From NCBI GenBank assembly GCA_963664835.2, contig CAXXUG010000011.1:1-64000 (forward strand): a stretch of DNA of 64,000 bases, read 5' to 3'. Position 1 is the first letter of the stretch, and each line of letters opens with the position of its first letter. The DNA is from G963664835 sp963664835. GTDB taxonomy: Bacteria > Chloroflexota > UBA6077 > FW602-bin22 > JBCLEL01. Positions 1 to 8,155 of the stretch are shown piece by piece. A program made the translations under genes and the position numbers. The notes beneath the pieces are model-generated. The model was not told where the DNA came from. It saw only the letters and a program-made list of their open reading frames with translations, and did no database searches.

Positions 1-77
1 CGTCGATTGCAGGGAGTGACAGCGCCGACAAACCGGCAAACCTGCCGACGTCTCAGTTGAACCTAAAAACTCCGTAG

Positions 78-98
78 AGGCGGGTTTAAAACCCGCCT
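78..98. repeat. Perfect 21-bp palindrome
   Basis: The arms AGGCGGGTTT and AAACCCGCCT pair perfectly around a single central A. It is followed by no T-run, so it is not a classic intrinsic terminator. It may be the 3' hairpin of a gene outside the window or part of the dispersed repeat family. Confidence 0.5.
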
Positions 99-178
99 GG
101 GGCCGTGTGGAAAACCACAGTTTCTGCCGCCTCAGACAAAGGCGTCGAACGCCCCTCGTCGGCGCCGTGGCGATGGTA

Positions 179-230
179 AGTGTAGCGCGGTCGAAGACTA
201 CGCGAGGCGAGGGGCTTGTCCCCCGTCACC
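179..230. repeat. Dispersed intergenic repeat, long variant
   Basis: This copy carries the signature GTAGCGCGG followed by about 20 extra bases and then GGGGCTTGTCCCCC. A nearly identical long variant lies at 37302-37350. Shorter relatives with a perfect hairpin occur at 10521, 17417, 37071 and 42695. All copies are intergenic. Confidence 0.7.
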
Positions 231-398
231 TTGTACATCTTCTCTTGCGGCCTTCGCAAACCCCAGGTAATTCTCTAGACAGATTCAGAAACCCAAAGAA
301 GACACTCGGCGCGTTCGGTATAATTTCGAAACATTGCCGACTCTCCACCATCGGGCCGTGCAACGTGAACGAGCTTCCAGCGACTTAGGAGCATCACT

Positions 399-1196
399 AT
401 GGTTACCACGGAACAGCTAGCTCACTTCGAGACTTTTGGCTTTCTGGCGTTGCGCCAGGCATTTAACCGGGAAGAAATAGGCGCGATCAGCGAAGAGTTC
501 GACAGGCTGCTGGACCAGGATCGGCAAGGGCAGCCCTTTCCCGGCGAGTCGAGGCAGTCGCTCTATGGGATAGCAGAGAGGAGCGACCTGCTGACCGGCT
601 TGGTCGAGGACGATCGAATATACGGGACCATGGAAGGCCTGTTCGGGCCGGGGTTCCACTGGCTCTGCTCCGAGGGTAATCTGTATGTCGGCGACACTGC
701 CTGGCATCCGGACGGCACCAACCTGGAGTTCCGGCCGATGAAAGTATCGTTATACTTGGATCCCCTGAGAAAAGATACCGGATGCCTGCGGGTGATACCT
801 GGATCACACAAGTTGCCGTTCCACGAAGCCCTAAAGTCGGGCGTGCTGTTCTCAGGAACAACTTGGTTCGAGAAGTTCGGCATGGAGGGCTCAGAGGTGC
901 CGGCATTTCCTTTGGAGTCCGAGCCCGGCGACGTACTGTTCCTTAACATGAACCTCTGGCACGCGGCCTTCGGAGGTGTGCCCGGCCGTCGTCATTTGGC
1001 CGTAAACTTCGTGCCTGAGCCCACGACCGAGGAGCACGAAGCGATGTTGCGACGCAACCATGAGGGCAATCTGGGCCATATCAAGAGATTGCAGTACAGC
1101 CAACCTGGCCGCGTGTTCACCGATGAGTTTCTCCACAGCGACCGGCCGCGAATTCGCCGGCTGGCCTCTAAGTGGGTAGAGCTAGGCCTTAATTAG
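399..1196 (+). CDS. Phytanoyl-CoA dioxygenase (PhyH) family protein
   Basis: This 265-residue protein belongs to the Fe(II)/2-oxoglutarate-dependent PhyH family, which hydroxylates small organic substrates; the substrate here is unknown. The metal-binding HxD is visible in WHPDGTN and the distal His and 2-oxoglutarate-binding Arg in WHAAFGGVPGRRHLAVNF. A PGSH motif precedes the distal strand. The ATG start has a TAGGAG ribosome-binding site 7 bases upstream. It lies just before a solute-binding protein gene, and its close paralogue at 24477 has the same position before the second transporter cluster, so a role with the imported compound is likely but inferred. Confidence 0.9.
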   Translation: MVTTEQLAHFETFGFLALRQAFNREEIGAISEEFDRLLDQDRQGQPFPGESRQSLYGIAERSDLLTGLVEDDRIYGTMEGLFGPGFHWLCSEGNLYVGDTAWHPDGTNLEFRPMKVSLYLDPLRKDTGCLRVIPGSHKLPFHEALKSGVLFSGTTWFEKFGMEGSEVPAFPLESEPGDVLFLNMNLWHAAFGGVPGRRHLAVNFVPEPTTEEHEAMLRRNHEGNLGHIKRLQYSQPGRVFTDEFLHSDRPRIRRLASKWVELGLN

Positions 1197-1215
1197 AGGC
1201 CGGCAATGAGGCCTC
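1196..1215 (+). terminator. Possible hairpin terminator after the first PhyH gene
   Basis: GAGGCC and GGCCTC form a 6-bp inverted repeat with an 8-base loop immediately at the stop codon. There is no T-run, so factor-independent termination is doubtful. Confidence 0.3.
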
Positions 1216-1275
1216 CTGTCCAGGTCGATCGGTGGGGTGATCCCACTAGGCGCTCGGTTGGCAACCTCCGAGGTC

Positions 1276-1304
1276 TTGACTGGCGGCAATGTGAACAATA
1301 AGAT
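1276..1304 (+). promoter_or_regulatory. Candidate sigma-70-type promoter for transporter cluster 1
   Basis: TTGACT at 1276-1281 and TAAGAT at 1299-1304 are separated by exactly 17 bases. It would give a leader of about 130 bases before the solute-binding protein start at 1441. The equivalent gene in cluster 2 has a similar arrangement at 25372-25400. Confidence 0.45.
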
Positions 1305-1440
1305 GCACGTTATTATGGCTAAATCGGTTTAGCAGGAGGTGGTGATCCGATTACGAATTGTCGACCCATTGCTCGTATAAGATGGGACGCGATGGATTTA
1401 GTTCCGATTGTTACGTATTTGAAACGGGAGGCAAAGAGGA

Positions 1441-3005
1441 ATGTTACATAGAAACTTAAGTCGACGCGCATTTCTTGCCGGCGTGGGAGCGACAGCCACG
1501 CTGCCAATCTTGGCGGCGTGTCAGCCAGAGGTGGTTGAGAAAGTCGTCGAGAAACCGGTAGTTGTGAAAGAGACCGTAATCGTCGAAAAGCCGGTTGAAG
1601 TCGAGAAAATCGTCGAAAAGCCGGTCGAAGTAGAAAAAGAAGTCGTAGTAGAAGTAGAAAAGGAAGTCGTCGTAGAGAAGGAAGTCGTCGTCGTCGCGAC
1701 GCCGGCGATGGAGCCGAAGCCGGACCTCAGATTCTCACACTGGTGGGGAGATACATTCCAGAAGAAGGCGACGATTCTTCCTCTGTACAAGGAGATGTTC
1801 GGGGTACAGATCAACGACGAACCGACTGGATGGTCGCAGTATTCTGACAAGCTGCTGACCCAGCTTGCCGGCGGCGTTGGACCGGACATTGTGATGTCCA
1901 ACGTTAACTTCAACGGCTTCTTCTTCCCAAGGTTGCTGAACGCGCAGTTGGACGAAGCTTTGAAGGCACACGACGTAGACATGGACAAATTTACCGCCGA
2001 CCCCCGCAGGGAAAACGGTTACAGGGGCAAGATCTTCGGCCTCAATATTTTCTACCGCAATCCCCTGATCATCAACGTCAACAAGGCGCTGGCCGATGAG
2101 GTCGGCGTGAAGCTCCCCGAGTGGGGTTCAGACTACAGCAAGTCCGATCCCGAGTTTGACACCTGGAGCAGGGATACCTTCGTCGAGTGGCTGAAGGCAG
2201 GTACCAAGCGCACGTCCGACGGTAGAGTCGAGCAGTACGGGATTGGTTCCACCTTCTCCAACTTCAGTACCGACTTCAACTATTGGGCGGTGGACAACGG
2301 CGGCCAGATGTTCCCCAACCCTTGGGGCTACGAGGATGACGAGTGTCCTCGTGAACTCACCCGAGTTCGTGCAGACGGCCACCGAGTATACCGATATGGT
2401 GCTGAAGCACAAGGTCGCCCCCACCATCGAGGCCGCCAAGGCGGTCGAGGGTGGAATGTACCGAGCTGGTAAGGCGATGGCCGTTATCGCTTGGGCCGGC
2501 GGGCATAACTACTCCGGTCAGAGTTTCGAACAGACAGCGATTCATCATCCCTTCAACAACGTGCGGTCGTCGAGCTTTGGCGCCGACTATTGGCACGGCT
2601 AACAATGCTACCAAGCATCGTGACGAGGCGGTGGACTTTGTAGTTCGCGCCCCGACCAACTTCGACATAGCTCACGCTCTCACGTTCGTCGCCAGTGTGC
2701 CGTCCTATGAGCCAAGGAAGCACATGGATATTCTTACCTACGAGGACCAGGACAACCCGACTCGGTTCCTGACCCAGGCGGAGATCTGGGCTTCACGATG
2801 TCTGTCGCCCGGAGTATCACATTCTCCTCAGTCGCAGGAGAAGGTTGAGGTATTCCCCGATTGGCGCGGTAAGGCACCGTTGTTCTACAACAGTGCTATG
2901 AGAACCGCGGCCGAGAGCATCCTCATCGGTGAGGCCACGCCGAAGGAAGCCTTGGATATCGCCAAGGCAGATATCGACGCGCAGCTTAAGAAGGTACGGT
3001 TCTAG
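1441..3005 (+). pseudogene. ABC sugar-type solute-binding lipoprotein, two frameshifts
   Basis: The N terminus is a twin-arginine lipoprotein signal (SRRAFLAG, lipobox ILAAC) followed by a Val/Glu/Lys-rich linker at about residues 30-85 and an extracellular solute-binding domain. Alignment to the intact paralogue at 25568 shows the reading frame moving +1 near 2347-2352 and again near 2595-2601. The three pieces together restore the family sequence up to 3005. Each shift is explained by one extra base. The start ATG has an AGAGGA ribosome-binding site. It is either a recently inactivated gene or carries sequencing or assembly errors. The permeases downstream look intact, so if this protein is dead they may rely on the cluster 2 binding protein. 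Confidence 0.85.
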
Positions 3006-3040
3006 TAGTACTGGACTGCCCTTAGCTAATAGTGCGGTAT

Positions 3041-3089
3041 AAGGGCCCACTTTCGCCGGCGGCAAGGTCGGTGAGCGTGGGTCCTTTTT
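3041..3089 (+). terminator. Intrinsic terminator between binding protein and permease genes
   Basis: AAGGGCCCAC pairs with GTGGGTCCTT (one G-T pair) across a 26-base loop and runs into TTTTT. It sits between the solute-binding gene and the MalF-type permease gene. Partial termination here would keep binding-protein expression above permease expression. Cluster 2 has an equivalent, stronger hairpin at 27246. Confidence 0.7.
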
Positions 3090-3172
3090 CGCCTTGCCGA
3101 TGCGCGTACAATTTCGCGAGTGGGCCTGTTTCCTACGCTGTGATTAATGCAAGATGACGTGGGGTTAATCGT

Positions 3173-4096
3173 ATGAGTTCCGCATCAGTCACGATCCAAC
3201 GCCGCAGAGGAATGACTCGGCGCGAGTGGCGGGATACTATCGATGGCTATCTGGGTCTGCTCCCTTGGATAATCGGATTCTTGGCCTTTACCCTGGGGCC
3301 GATGATCTTCTCGGTCTACGTTTCATTCAGCCGTTACGAAGTCTTGACTCCTCCGGAGTACATCGGCGTTCAGAACTACGTAGAGATGGTCAACGACAAG
3401 CTGTTTTGGCAGTCGTTGAAAGTTACGGCAATCTACGTGCTCGGTGCGGTCCCGATCAACGTCATCGTCGGATATAGCCTGGCCCTGCTGCTGAACAAGA
3501 AGGCTGTCGGACTCTCCTTCTGGCGGACCGCTTACTACATGCCGGCCGTAGTGCCCGGATTGGCCACCGCCTACCTGTTTGCCTGGATGTTCAACAGCGA
3601 GCTCGGGCTCATAAATGGGGCGCTCCACTCAATTGGAATTCAGGGGCCACTGTGGTTCGGATCCCGTGAATGGGTAATTCCGGCGTTTATGCTGATGCAT
3701 ATCTGGATAGCCGGCGGAGGGCTGGTGCTCTACCTTGCGGCGCTCCAGGGGGTGCCAACTACGCTTTACGACGCCGCGGTAGTTGACGGTGCCGGCGCCT
3801 GGCAGAGATTCTGGAACGTAACCTTGCCACTGACGTCACCCGTTGTCTTCTTCGTCTTCCTCACTGGCATGATCGGTTCTTTCCAGGTGTTCACCGGTGG
3901 ATACGTCATCACCGGTGGAGGCCCGGCCAACGCGTCTCTATTCTACGTGCTCAATCTCTATCAACAGGGCTGGAAGTTCTTCCACATGGGATACGCCGCG
4001 GCATTGGCATGGGTGCTCTTCCTGATCGTCTTCTTGTTAACTCTCCTGACCCTATTCGTCTCGAAGCGGCTCGTCTACTATGAGTACTCCAATTAG
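3173..4096 (+). CDS. ABC sugar transporter permease, MalF/UgpA type
   Basis: This 307-residue integral membrane protein has about six hydrophobic segments and the binding-protein-dependent permease EAA loop near residues 200-220 (YDAAVVDGAGAWQRFWNVTL), where the cytoplasmic ATPase docks. Length and N terminus fit the MalF-like half of a CUT1-type carbohydrate importer. It is the only MalF-type gene in cluster 1, while four MalG-type genes follow, so it would have to pair with each of them. Its paralogue at 27378 is very similar along its full length. The predicted start ATG follows GGGGTTAATCGT, a weak ribosome-binding site. No ATP-binding subunit is encoded nearby. Confidence 0.9.
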   Translation: MSSASVTIQRRRGMTRREWRDTIDGYLGLLPWIIGFLAFTLGPMIFSVYVSFSRYEVLTPPEYIGVQNYVEMVNDKLFWQSLKVTAIYVLGAVPINVIVGYSLALLLNKKAVGLSFWRTAYYMPAVVPGLATAYLFAWMFNSELGLINGALHSIGIQGPLWFGSREWVIPAFMLMHIWIAGGGLVLYLAALQGVPTTLYDAAVVDGAGAWQRFWNVTLPLTSPVVFFVFLTGMIGSFQVFTGGYVITGGGPANASLFYVLNLYQQGWKFFHMGYAAALAWVLFLIVFLLTLLTLFVSKRLVYYEYSN

Positions 4097-4146
4097 CGGC
4101 CAGCCGGTAGGCGTAATGCTGTCCGCCGCTCCCTAGAGTCCATCCA

Positions 4147-5067
4147 ATGACATTGGAGAGGTCCACCGCGAGCGGAGCCGGTGTCGCTAAGGTGGGTGTT
4201 GTGCCGCGGAGGACTCGGCGTTTGGCCGAGCGGGCCGTCGGGCAGGTTTCCCTCTATGTCGTCCTATTCGTCGGCTTAGTAATATTCACCGCGCCGCTCT
4301 ATTGGTTGATCAGCAGTTCCTTCAAGCCGGAAGGGGATGTCTTCGAGTATCCTCCAAACTTCCTCCCAAGCCAGATCCTGTGGGACAACTATCCGCACGC
4401 TCTTTCCCAGTTTCCTGCCATTCGAGCGCTGAAGAACACGTCCATCATAATAGTGACGGTGGAGTTCGGCCGGCTGCTCACCGCCAGCATGGCGGCCTTC
4501 GTCTTTGCCCGCATACGTTTTCCCTTCAGGGACAAGCTATTCCTCGTCGTGTTGAGCACAATGATGATCCCCTACCACGTCACGTTGGTCCCCCAGTACT
4601 TGATCTTCAAGGACTTGGGAATGATCGATTCTTTGTATCCGCTGATCTTGCCCAATCTGTTCGGCGGCGGAGCTTTCTTTATCTTCCTTCTGCGGCAGTT
4701 CTTTCTGACAATTCCCCAGGACTACGACGATGCTGCTCGGATCGACGGTTGCGGGAACTTCGGAATCTACTGGCGTATCATCTTGCCGATATCCCTGCCC
4801 GCCATGGGTGCGGTCGCGATCTTCACGTTCATGTGGACTTGGGAGGACTTCCTCGGTCCGATCATTTTCCTGAACTCACCGGAGAATCACACGGTCGCGG
4901 TCGCCTACACCCAGTGGCAAAGGTCGCCCCAGCATTTCGGATTCAAGCACAACTGGAATCACATTATGGCCATCGGAACTTTGGTGACTCTTCCGCCGGT
5001 TGTCGTGTTTTTCTTCGCCCAGCGGTATTTCATTCAAGGAGTCGTCGTTAGCGGCATCAAGGGTTGA
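4147..5067 (+). CDS. ABC sugar transporter permease, MalG type (array copy 1, SPQHFGFKH loop)
   Basis: This 306-residue MalG-like inner-membrane permease carries the EAA docking loop (YDDAARIDGCGNFGIYWRII, residues about 192-211) and the conserved C-terminal helix ending QGVVVSGIKG. It is the first of four tandem copies. The copies are almost the same from residue 90 to 257 and from 270 to the end, but differ between. Here residues 259-269 contain RSPQHFGFKH, which is shared with the first MalG gene of cluster 2 at 28368. That segment aligns with the periplasmic P3 scoop loop of MalG. The start ATG is 50 bases after the MalF-type gene. Confidence 0.9.
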   Translation: MTLERSTASGAGVAKVGVVPRRTRRLAERAVGQVSLYVVLFVGLVIFTAPLYWLISSSFKPEGDVFEYPPNFLPSQILWDNYPHALSQFPAIRALKNTSIIIVTVEFGRLLTASMAAFVFARIRFPFRDKLFLVVLSTMMIPYHVTLVPQYLIFKDLGMIDSLYPLILPNLFGGGAFFIFLLRQFFLTIPQDYDDAARIDGCGNFGIYWRIILPISLPAMGAVAIFTFMWTWEDFLGPIIFLNSPENHTVAVAYTQWQRSPQHFGFKHNWNHIMAIGTLVTLPPVVVFFFAQRYFIQGVVVSGIKG

Positions 5068-5169
5068 GTGCTTGGGCGCCAAAGACCCGCATCGGTCGTA
5101 GGAGCATGCCGTGGGATCACAGTCGATCAATCGGCGAAATGCCGTGCCACGAGGCCCGGAGACCGTTCA

Positions 5170-6090
5170 TTGATACCGAAAAGACTGGCTGTGCTCCCAG
5201 TCAGTGCGCCTAAACGCATATACCTCTCCGAACAGACTCGGCGGACAACCGAGCGAGCGATCGGGCGAGTGTTGCTGTACCTGGTTCTGGCAGTGGGAGT
5301 GGTCCTGTCTCTCGCGCCTATGTACTGGTTGGTGGCAAGCTCTCTCAAGCCGGAAGGGGATGTATTCGAGTACCCTCCAAATTTCCTCCCAAGCCAGATC
5401 CTTTGGTACAACTACGTTGAGGCGATTGATTCCTTCCCGGTGGTCAACTCGCTGAAGAACTCGGCGTTCATTATTGTCACGGTGGAGTTGGGCCGGCTGC
5501 TCACCGCCAGCATGGCCGCCTTCGTCTTCGCGCGAGTACGCTTTCCCTTCAGGGACAAGCTATTCCTCCTGGTATTGAGCACGATGATGATTCCCTACCA
5601 CGTGACTCTGGTCCCTCAGTACTTGATATTCCGCGATCTGGGTTTGATTGACACGCCGTACCCCCTGATCTTGCCCAATCTATTTGGCGGCGGCGCGTTC
5701 TTCGTCTTCCTGCTCCGGCAGTTCTTCTTGACGATCCCTCAGGACTATGACGATGCTGCTCGAATCGATGGGTGCGGCAACGTCGGCATTTACTGGCGCA
5801 TCATTATGCCGATATCATTGCCGGCGTTGGGAGCGGTGGCTATCTTCACGTTCATGTGGACCTGGGAGGACTTTCTCGGCCCCATCATTTACTTGAACTC
5901 GCCCGACAATCACACCGTCGCAGTCTCCTACGTGAATTGGCAACGCGGGGGCGCAGTGTATGCCTACCTGAGGAATTGGAACCATATAATGGCGATGGGT
6001 ACGGTCATCACCCTGCCGCCGGTCCTGGTGTTTTTCTTCGCTCAGCGGTATTTCATTCAGGGCGTGGTCGTCAGTGGCGTGAAGGGCTGA
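5170..6090 (+). CDS. ABC sugar transporter permease, MalG type (array copy 2, GGAVYAYLR loop)
   Basis: This is the second MalG-type copy, with the same core, EAA loop and C terminus as its neighbours. The variable loop reads RGGAVYAYLRN. An open frame extends upstream to a GTG at 5068, but I place the start at TTG 5170. The bases GGAGACCGTTCATTG here align with GGAGGCCGTTCCGTG at the start of copy 3, giving the same ribosome-binding site, spacing and protein length (306 residues). The 100 bases upstream contain a relic of the leader GTAGGAGCATGCCGTGG, also seen before copies 3 and 4, which marks the duplication unit. Confidence 0.85.
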   Translation: MIPKRLAVLPVSAPKRIYLSEQTRRTTERAIGRVLLYLVLAVGVVLSLAPMYWLVASSLKPEGDVFEYPPNFLPSQILWYNYVEAIDSFPVVNSLKNSAFIIVTVELGRLLTASMAAFVFARVRFPFRDKLFLLVLSTMMIPYHVTLVPQYLIFRDLGLIDTPYPLILPNLFGGGAFFVFLLRQFFLTIPQDYDDAARIDGCGNVGIYWRIIMPISLPALGAVAIFTFMWTWEDFLGPIIYLNSPDNHTVAVSYVNWQRGGAVYAYLRNWNHIMAMGTVITLPPVLVFFFAQRYFIQGVVVSGVKG

Positions 6091-6193
6091 ATGACTTGAA
6101 TGCGATAGGTCCATAAATAGTGGTAGGAGCGTGCCGTGGAATCAGACTTGGCGGATAGGCTAGACGCGGGCCCCACAGTGCGGAGGCCGTTCC

Positions 6194-7117
6194 GTGATCT
6201 CAAAAAGGCCGGCTACGGTTCCGGTTACCGTGTCTAAGGGCGGATTCCTCTCGGATCGGACCTGGCGGACGACAAATAGAGTCACCGGGCGAGTTCTGCT
6301 CTACTTGGTTCTGGCACTTGGGCTCGTGATATTTGTCGCCCCAATGTACTGGTTGGCGGCTAGCTCGCTTAAGCCGGAGGGAGATGTCTTCGAATATCCT
6401 CCAAACTTCCTCCCCAGCCAGGTCCTTTGGAGTAACTATCCCGAGGCCATTGCTTCCTTTCCCCTGGTCAACTCGGTAAAGAACTCGGCGTTCATCATCG
6501 TCACCGTAGAATTGGGCCGGCTTCTCACCGCCAGCCTGGCCGCCTTCGTCTTCGCGCGAGTACGCTTTCCCTTCAGGGACAAGCTCTTCCTCCTGGTATT
6601 GAGCACGATGATGATTCCCTACCACGTGACTCTGGTTCCTCAGTACCTGATATTCCGCGATCTGAACCTGCTTGACACACCGTATCCTCTGATCTTGCCC
6701 AATCTATTTGGCGGCGGCGCGTTTTTCGTCTTCCTGCTCCGGCAGTTCTTCCTGACGATCCCGCAGGATTATGACGATGCCGCGCGAATCGATGGATGCG
6801 GCAACTTCGGCATTTACTGGCGCATCATTATGCCGATATCATTGCCGGCGTTGGGAGCGGTGGCAATCTTCACGTTCATGTGGACCTGGGAGGACTTTCT
6901 TGGTCCGGTGATATACCTGAACACGCCGGACAATCACACCGTGTCTGTCGCATACGTTAACTGGCAAAGAAAGAGCGGCATGACGTATGCTTTCTGGAAG
7001 AATTGGAACCATATAATGGCGATGGGTACCGTCATCACCCTGCCGCCGGTCCTGGTATTCTTCTTCGCTCAGCGGTATTTCATCCAGGGCGTGGTCGTCA
7101 GTGGCGTAAAGGGTTGA
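6194..7117 (+). CDS. ABC sugar transporter permease, MalG type (array copy 3, KSGMTYAFWK loop)
   Basis: This third tandem copy encodes a 307-residue MalG-type permease. Its core is nearly indistinguishable from copy 2, with the EAA loop YDDAARIDGCGNFGIYW, but the C-terminal periplasmic loop reads RKSGMTYAFWKN. The GTG start at 6194 follows GGAGG with a 7-base spacer. Upstream at 6122-6141 is a second ribosome-binding-site-plus-GTG motif like the real start of copy 4. Here it opens a frame of about 33 codons that overlaps the permease start, so it is either a relic or a short leader peptide. Confidence 0.88.
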   Translation: MISKRPATVPVTVSKGGFLSDRTWRTTNRVTGRVLLYLVLALGLVIFVAPMYWLAASSLKPEGDVFEYPPNFLPSQVLWSNYPEAIASFPLVNSVKNSAFIIVTVELGRLLTASLAAFVFARVRFPFRDKLFLLVLSTMMIPYHVTLVPQYLIFRDLNLLDTPYPLILPNLFGGGAFFVFLLRQFFLTIPQDYDDAARIDGCGNFGIYWRIIMPISLPALGAVAIFTFMWTWEDFLGPVIYLNTPDNHTVSVAYVNWQRKSGMTYAFWKNWNHIMAMGTVITLPPVLVFFFAQRYFIQGVVVSGVKG

Positions 7118-7161
7118 ATGACTCGAATGCGATGAGTCCATACTAGTTCTAGGAGCGTGTC

Positions 7162-8079
7162 GTGGAATCACAATTGACCGACGTAAGTAACGCGCTTGCT
7201 CGGAGACGCAGGACGTCCGCGTGGGCTTTGTCGAAGAGGATCACTGGGCGCGTGTTTCTTTACCTCTCGTTGCTCGCCGGCCTCGTGCTCTTCGCCGCAC
7301 CACTTTTTTGGTTGATCAGCACCTCTCTCAAACCAGAGGGGGATGTCTTCGAGTATCCGCCGAACTTTCTCCCTTCAGTGATTCAGTGGCACAATTTTCC
7401 CGAGGCCATTTCCCGATTCCCGTTGGTCAACACCGTTAAGAACTCTGCGTTCATTATCATCACTGTCGAGATTGGCCGGCTGCTGACCGCAAGTATTGCC
7501 GCCTTCGTTTTCGCGCGAATTCGATTCCCATTTCGAGACAAGCTCTTCCTATTGGTGTTGAGCACGATGATGATCCCTTATCACGTGACGCTGGTCCCCC
7601 AGTATCTGATCTTCCGCGATATGGGAATACTTGACTCGCCCTATCCTCTGATCCTGCCCAATCTGTTCGGTGGTGGTGCTTTCTTCATCTTCCTGTTGCG
7701 CCAGTTCTTCCTGACCATTCCCCAGGACTACGATGACGCAGCCCGCATCGACGGTTGTGGAAACTTCGGAATCTATTGGCGAATCATCTTGCCGATCTCC
7801 TATCCGGCGTTGGGAGCAGTGGCTATCTTCACGTTCATGTGGACCTGGGAGGACTTTCTGGGCCCCATCATCTACCTGAATTCACCCGAAAATCACACTG
7901 TCGCGGTCGCTTACGTGAACTGGCAGCGCGGTGGCCCAATCCAGGGTACCTTCCTGAAGATGAGTTGGAACCACATCATGGCTATGGGCACGGTGATAAC
8001 CTTGCCTCCGATCCTGGTGTTCTTCTTCGCCCAGAGGTACTTCATCCAGGGTGTGGTAGTCAGCGGCATAAAGGGTTGA
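7162..8079 (+). CDS. ABC sugar transporter permease, MalG type (array copy 4, GGPIQGTFLKM loop)
   Basis: This fourth copy is a 305-residue MalG-type permease starting at GTG 7162, seven bases after AGGAG. Core and EAA loop are as in copies 1-3. The variable loop, RGGPIQGTFLKM, nearly matches RGGPIQGAFLKM in the second MalG gene of cluster 2 (29336), although the rest of the protein groups with cluster 1 (for example QGVVVSG rather than QGVVISG). The same loop type in both clusters implies that loop types are older than the cluster duplication or have moved by gene conversion. A PhyH gene follows after about 75 bases. Confidence 0.9.
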   Translation: MESQLTDVSNALARRRRTSAWALSKRITGRVFLYLSLLAGLVLFAAPLFWLISTSLKPEGDVFEYPPNFLPSVIQWHNFPEAISRFPLVNTVKNSAFIIITVEIGRLLTASIAAFVFARIRFPFRDKLFLLVLSTMMIPYHVTLVPQYLIFRDMGILDSPYPLILPNLFGGGAFFIFLLRQFFLTIPQDYDDAARIDGCGNFGIYWRIILPISYPALGAVAIFTFMWTWEDFLGPIIYLNSPENHTVAVAYVNWQRGGPIQGTFLKMSWNHIMAMGTVITLPPILVFFFAQRYFIQGVVVSGIKG

Positions 8080-8155
8080 CCATCGTGTCCGGCGATCTCG
8101 ATTGGCGGATCCGTAGCTCGGCGCAATAGTTCTTGGTGCAAAACGGAGCGAGATT

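Larger units (their letters stand above)
1..398. other. Intergenic region with repeats at left edge
   Basis: No convincing gene is seen here. The stretch holds a perfect palindrome at 78-98 and a copy of a dispersed repeat around 179-230. A TATAAT hexamer at 319-324 could be the -10 element for the PhyH gene that starts at 399, but no clear -35 hexamer lies at the right distance. An open frame at 107-388 has no family resemblance or ribosome-binding site. Confidence 0.5.

Noticed and set aside
107..388. 93-residue plus-strand frame at the left edge
   Set aside because: It is composed of dispersed-repeat sequence and lacks a start signal or family similarity.
1521..1988. Long minus-strand Ser/Thr-rich frame opposite the binding-protein linker (also near 25678-26022 and 61325-61723)
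   Set aside because: It is the complement of the Val/Glu/Lys repeat codons. The plus- or minus-strand binding-protein genes explain it fully, and it has no ribosome-binding site.
5068..5169. N-terminal extension of MalG copy 2 from GTG 5068
   Set aside because: The other copies lack it, and the ribosome-binding site and start of copy 3 align with TTG 5170.
4147..8079. Diversity-generating retroelement acting on the MalG loops
   Set aside because: No reverse transcriptase, template repeat or adenine-biased variation was seen. Variation includes length changes, which do not fit that mechanism.
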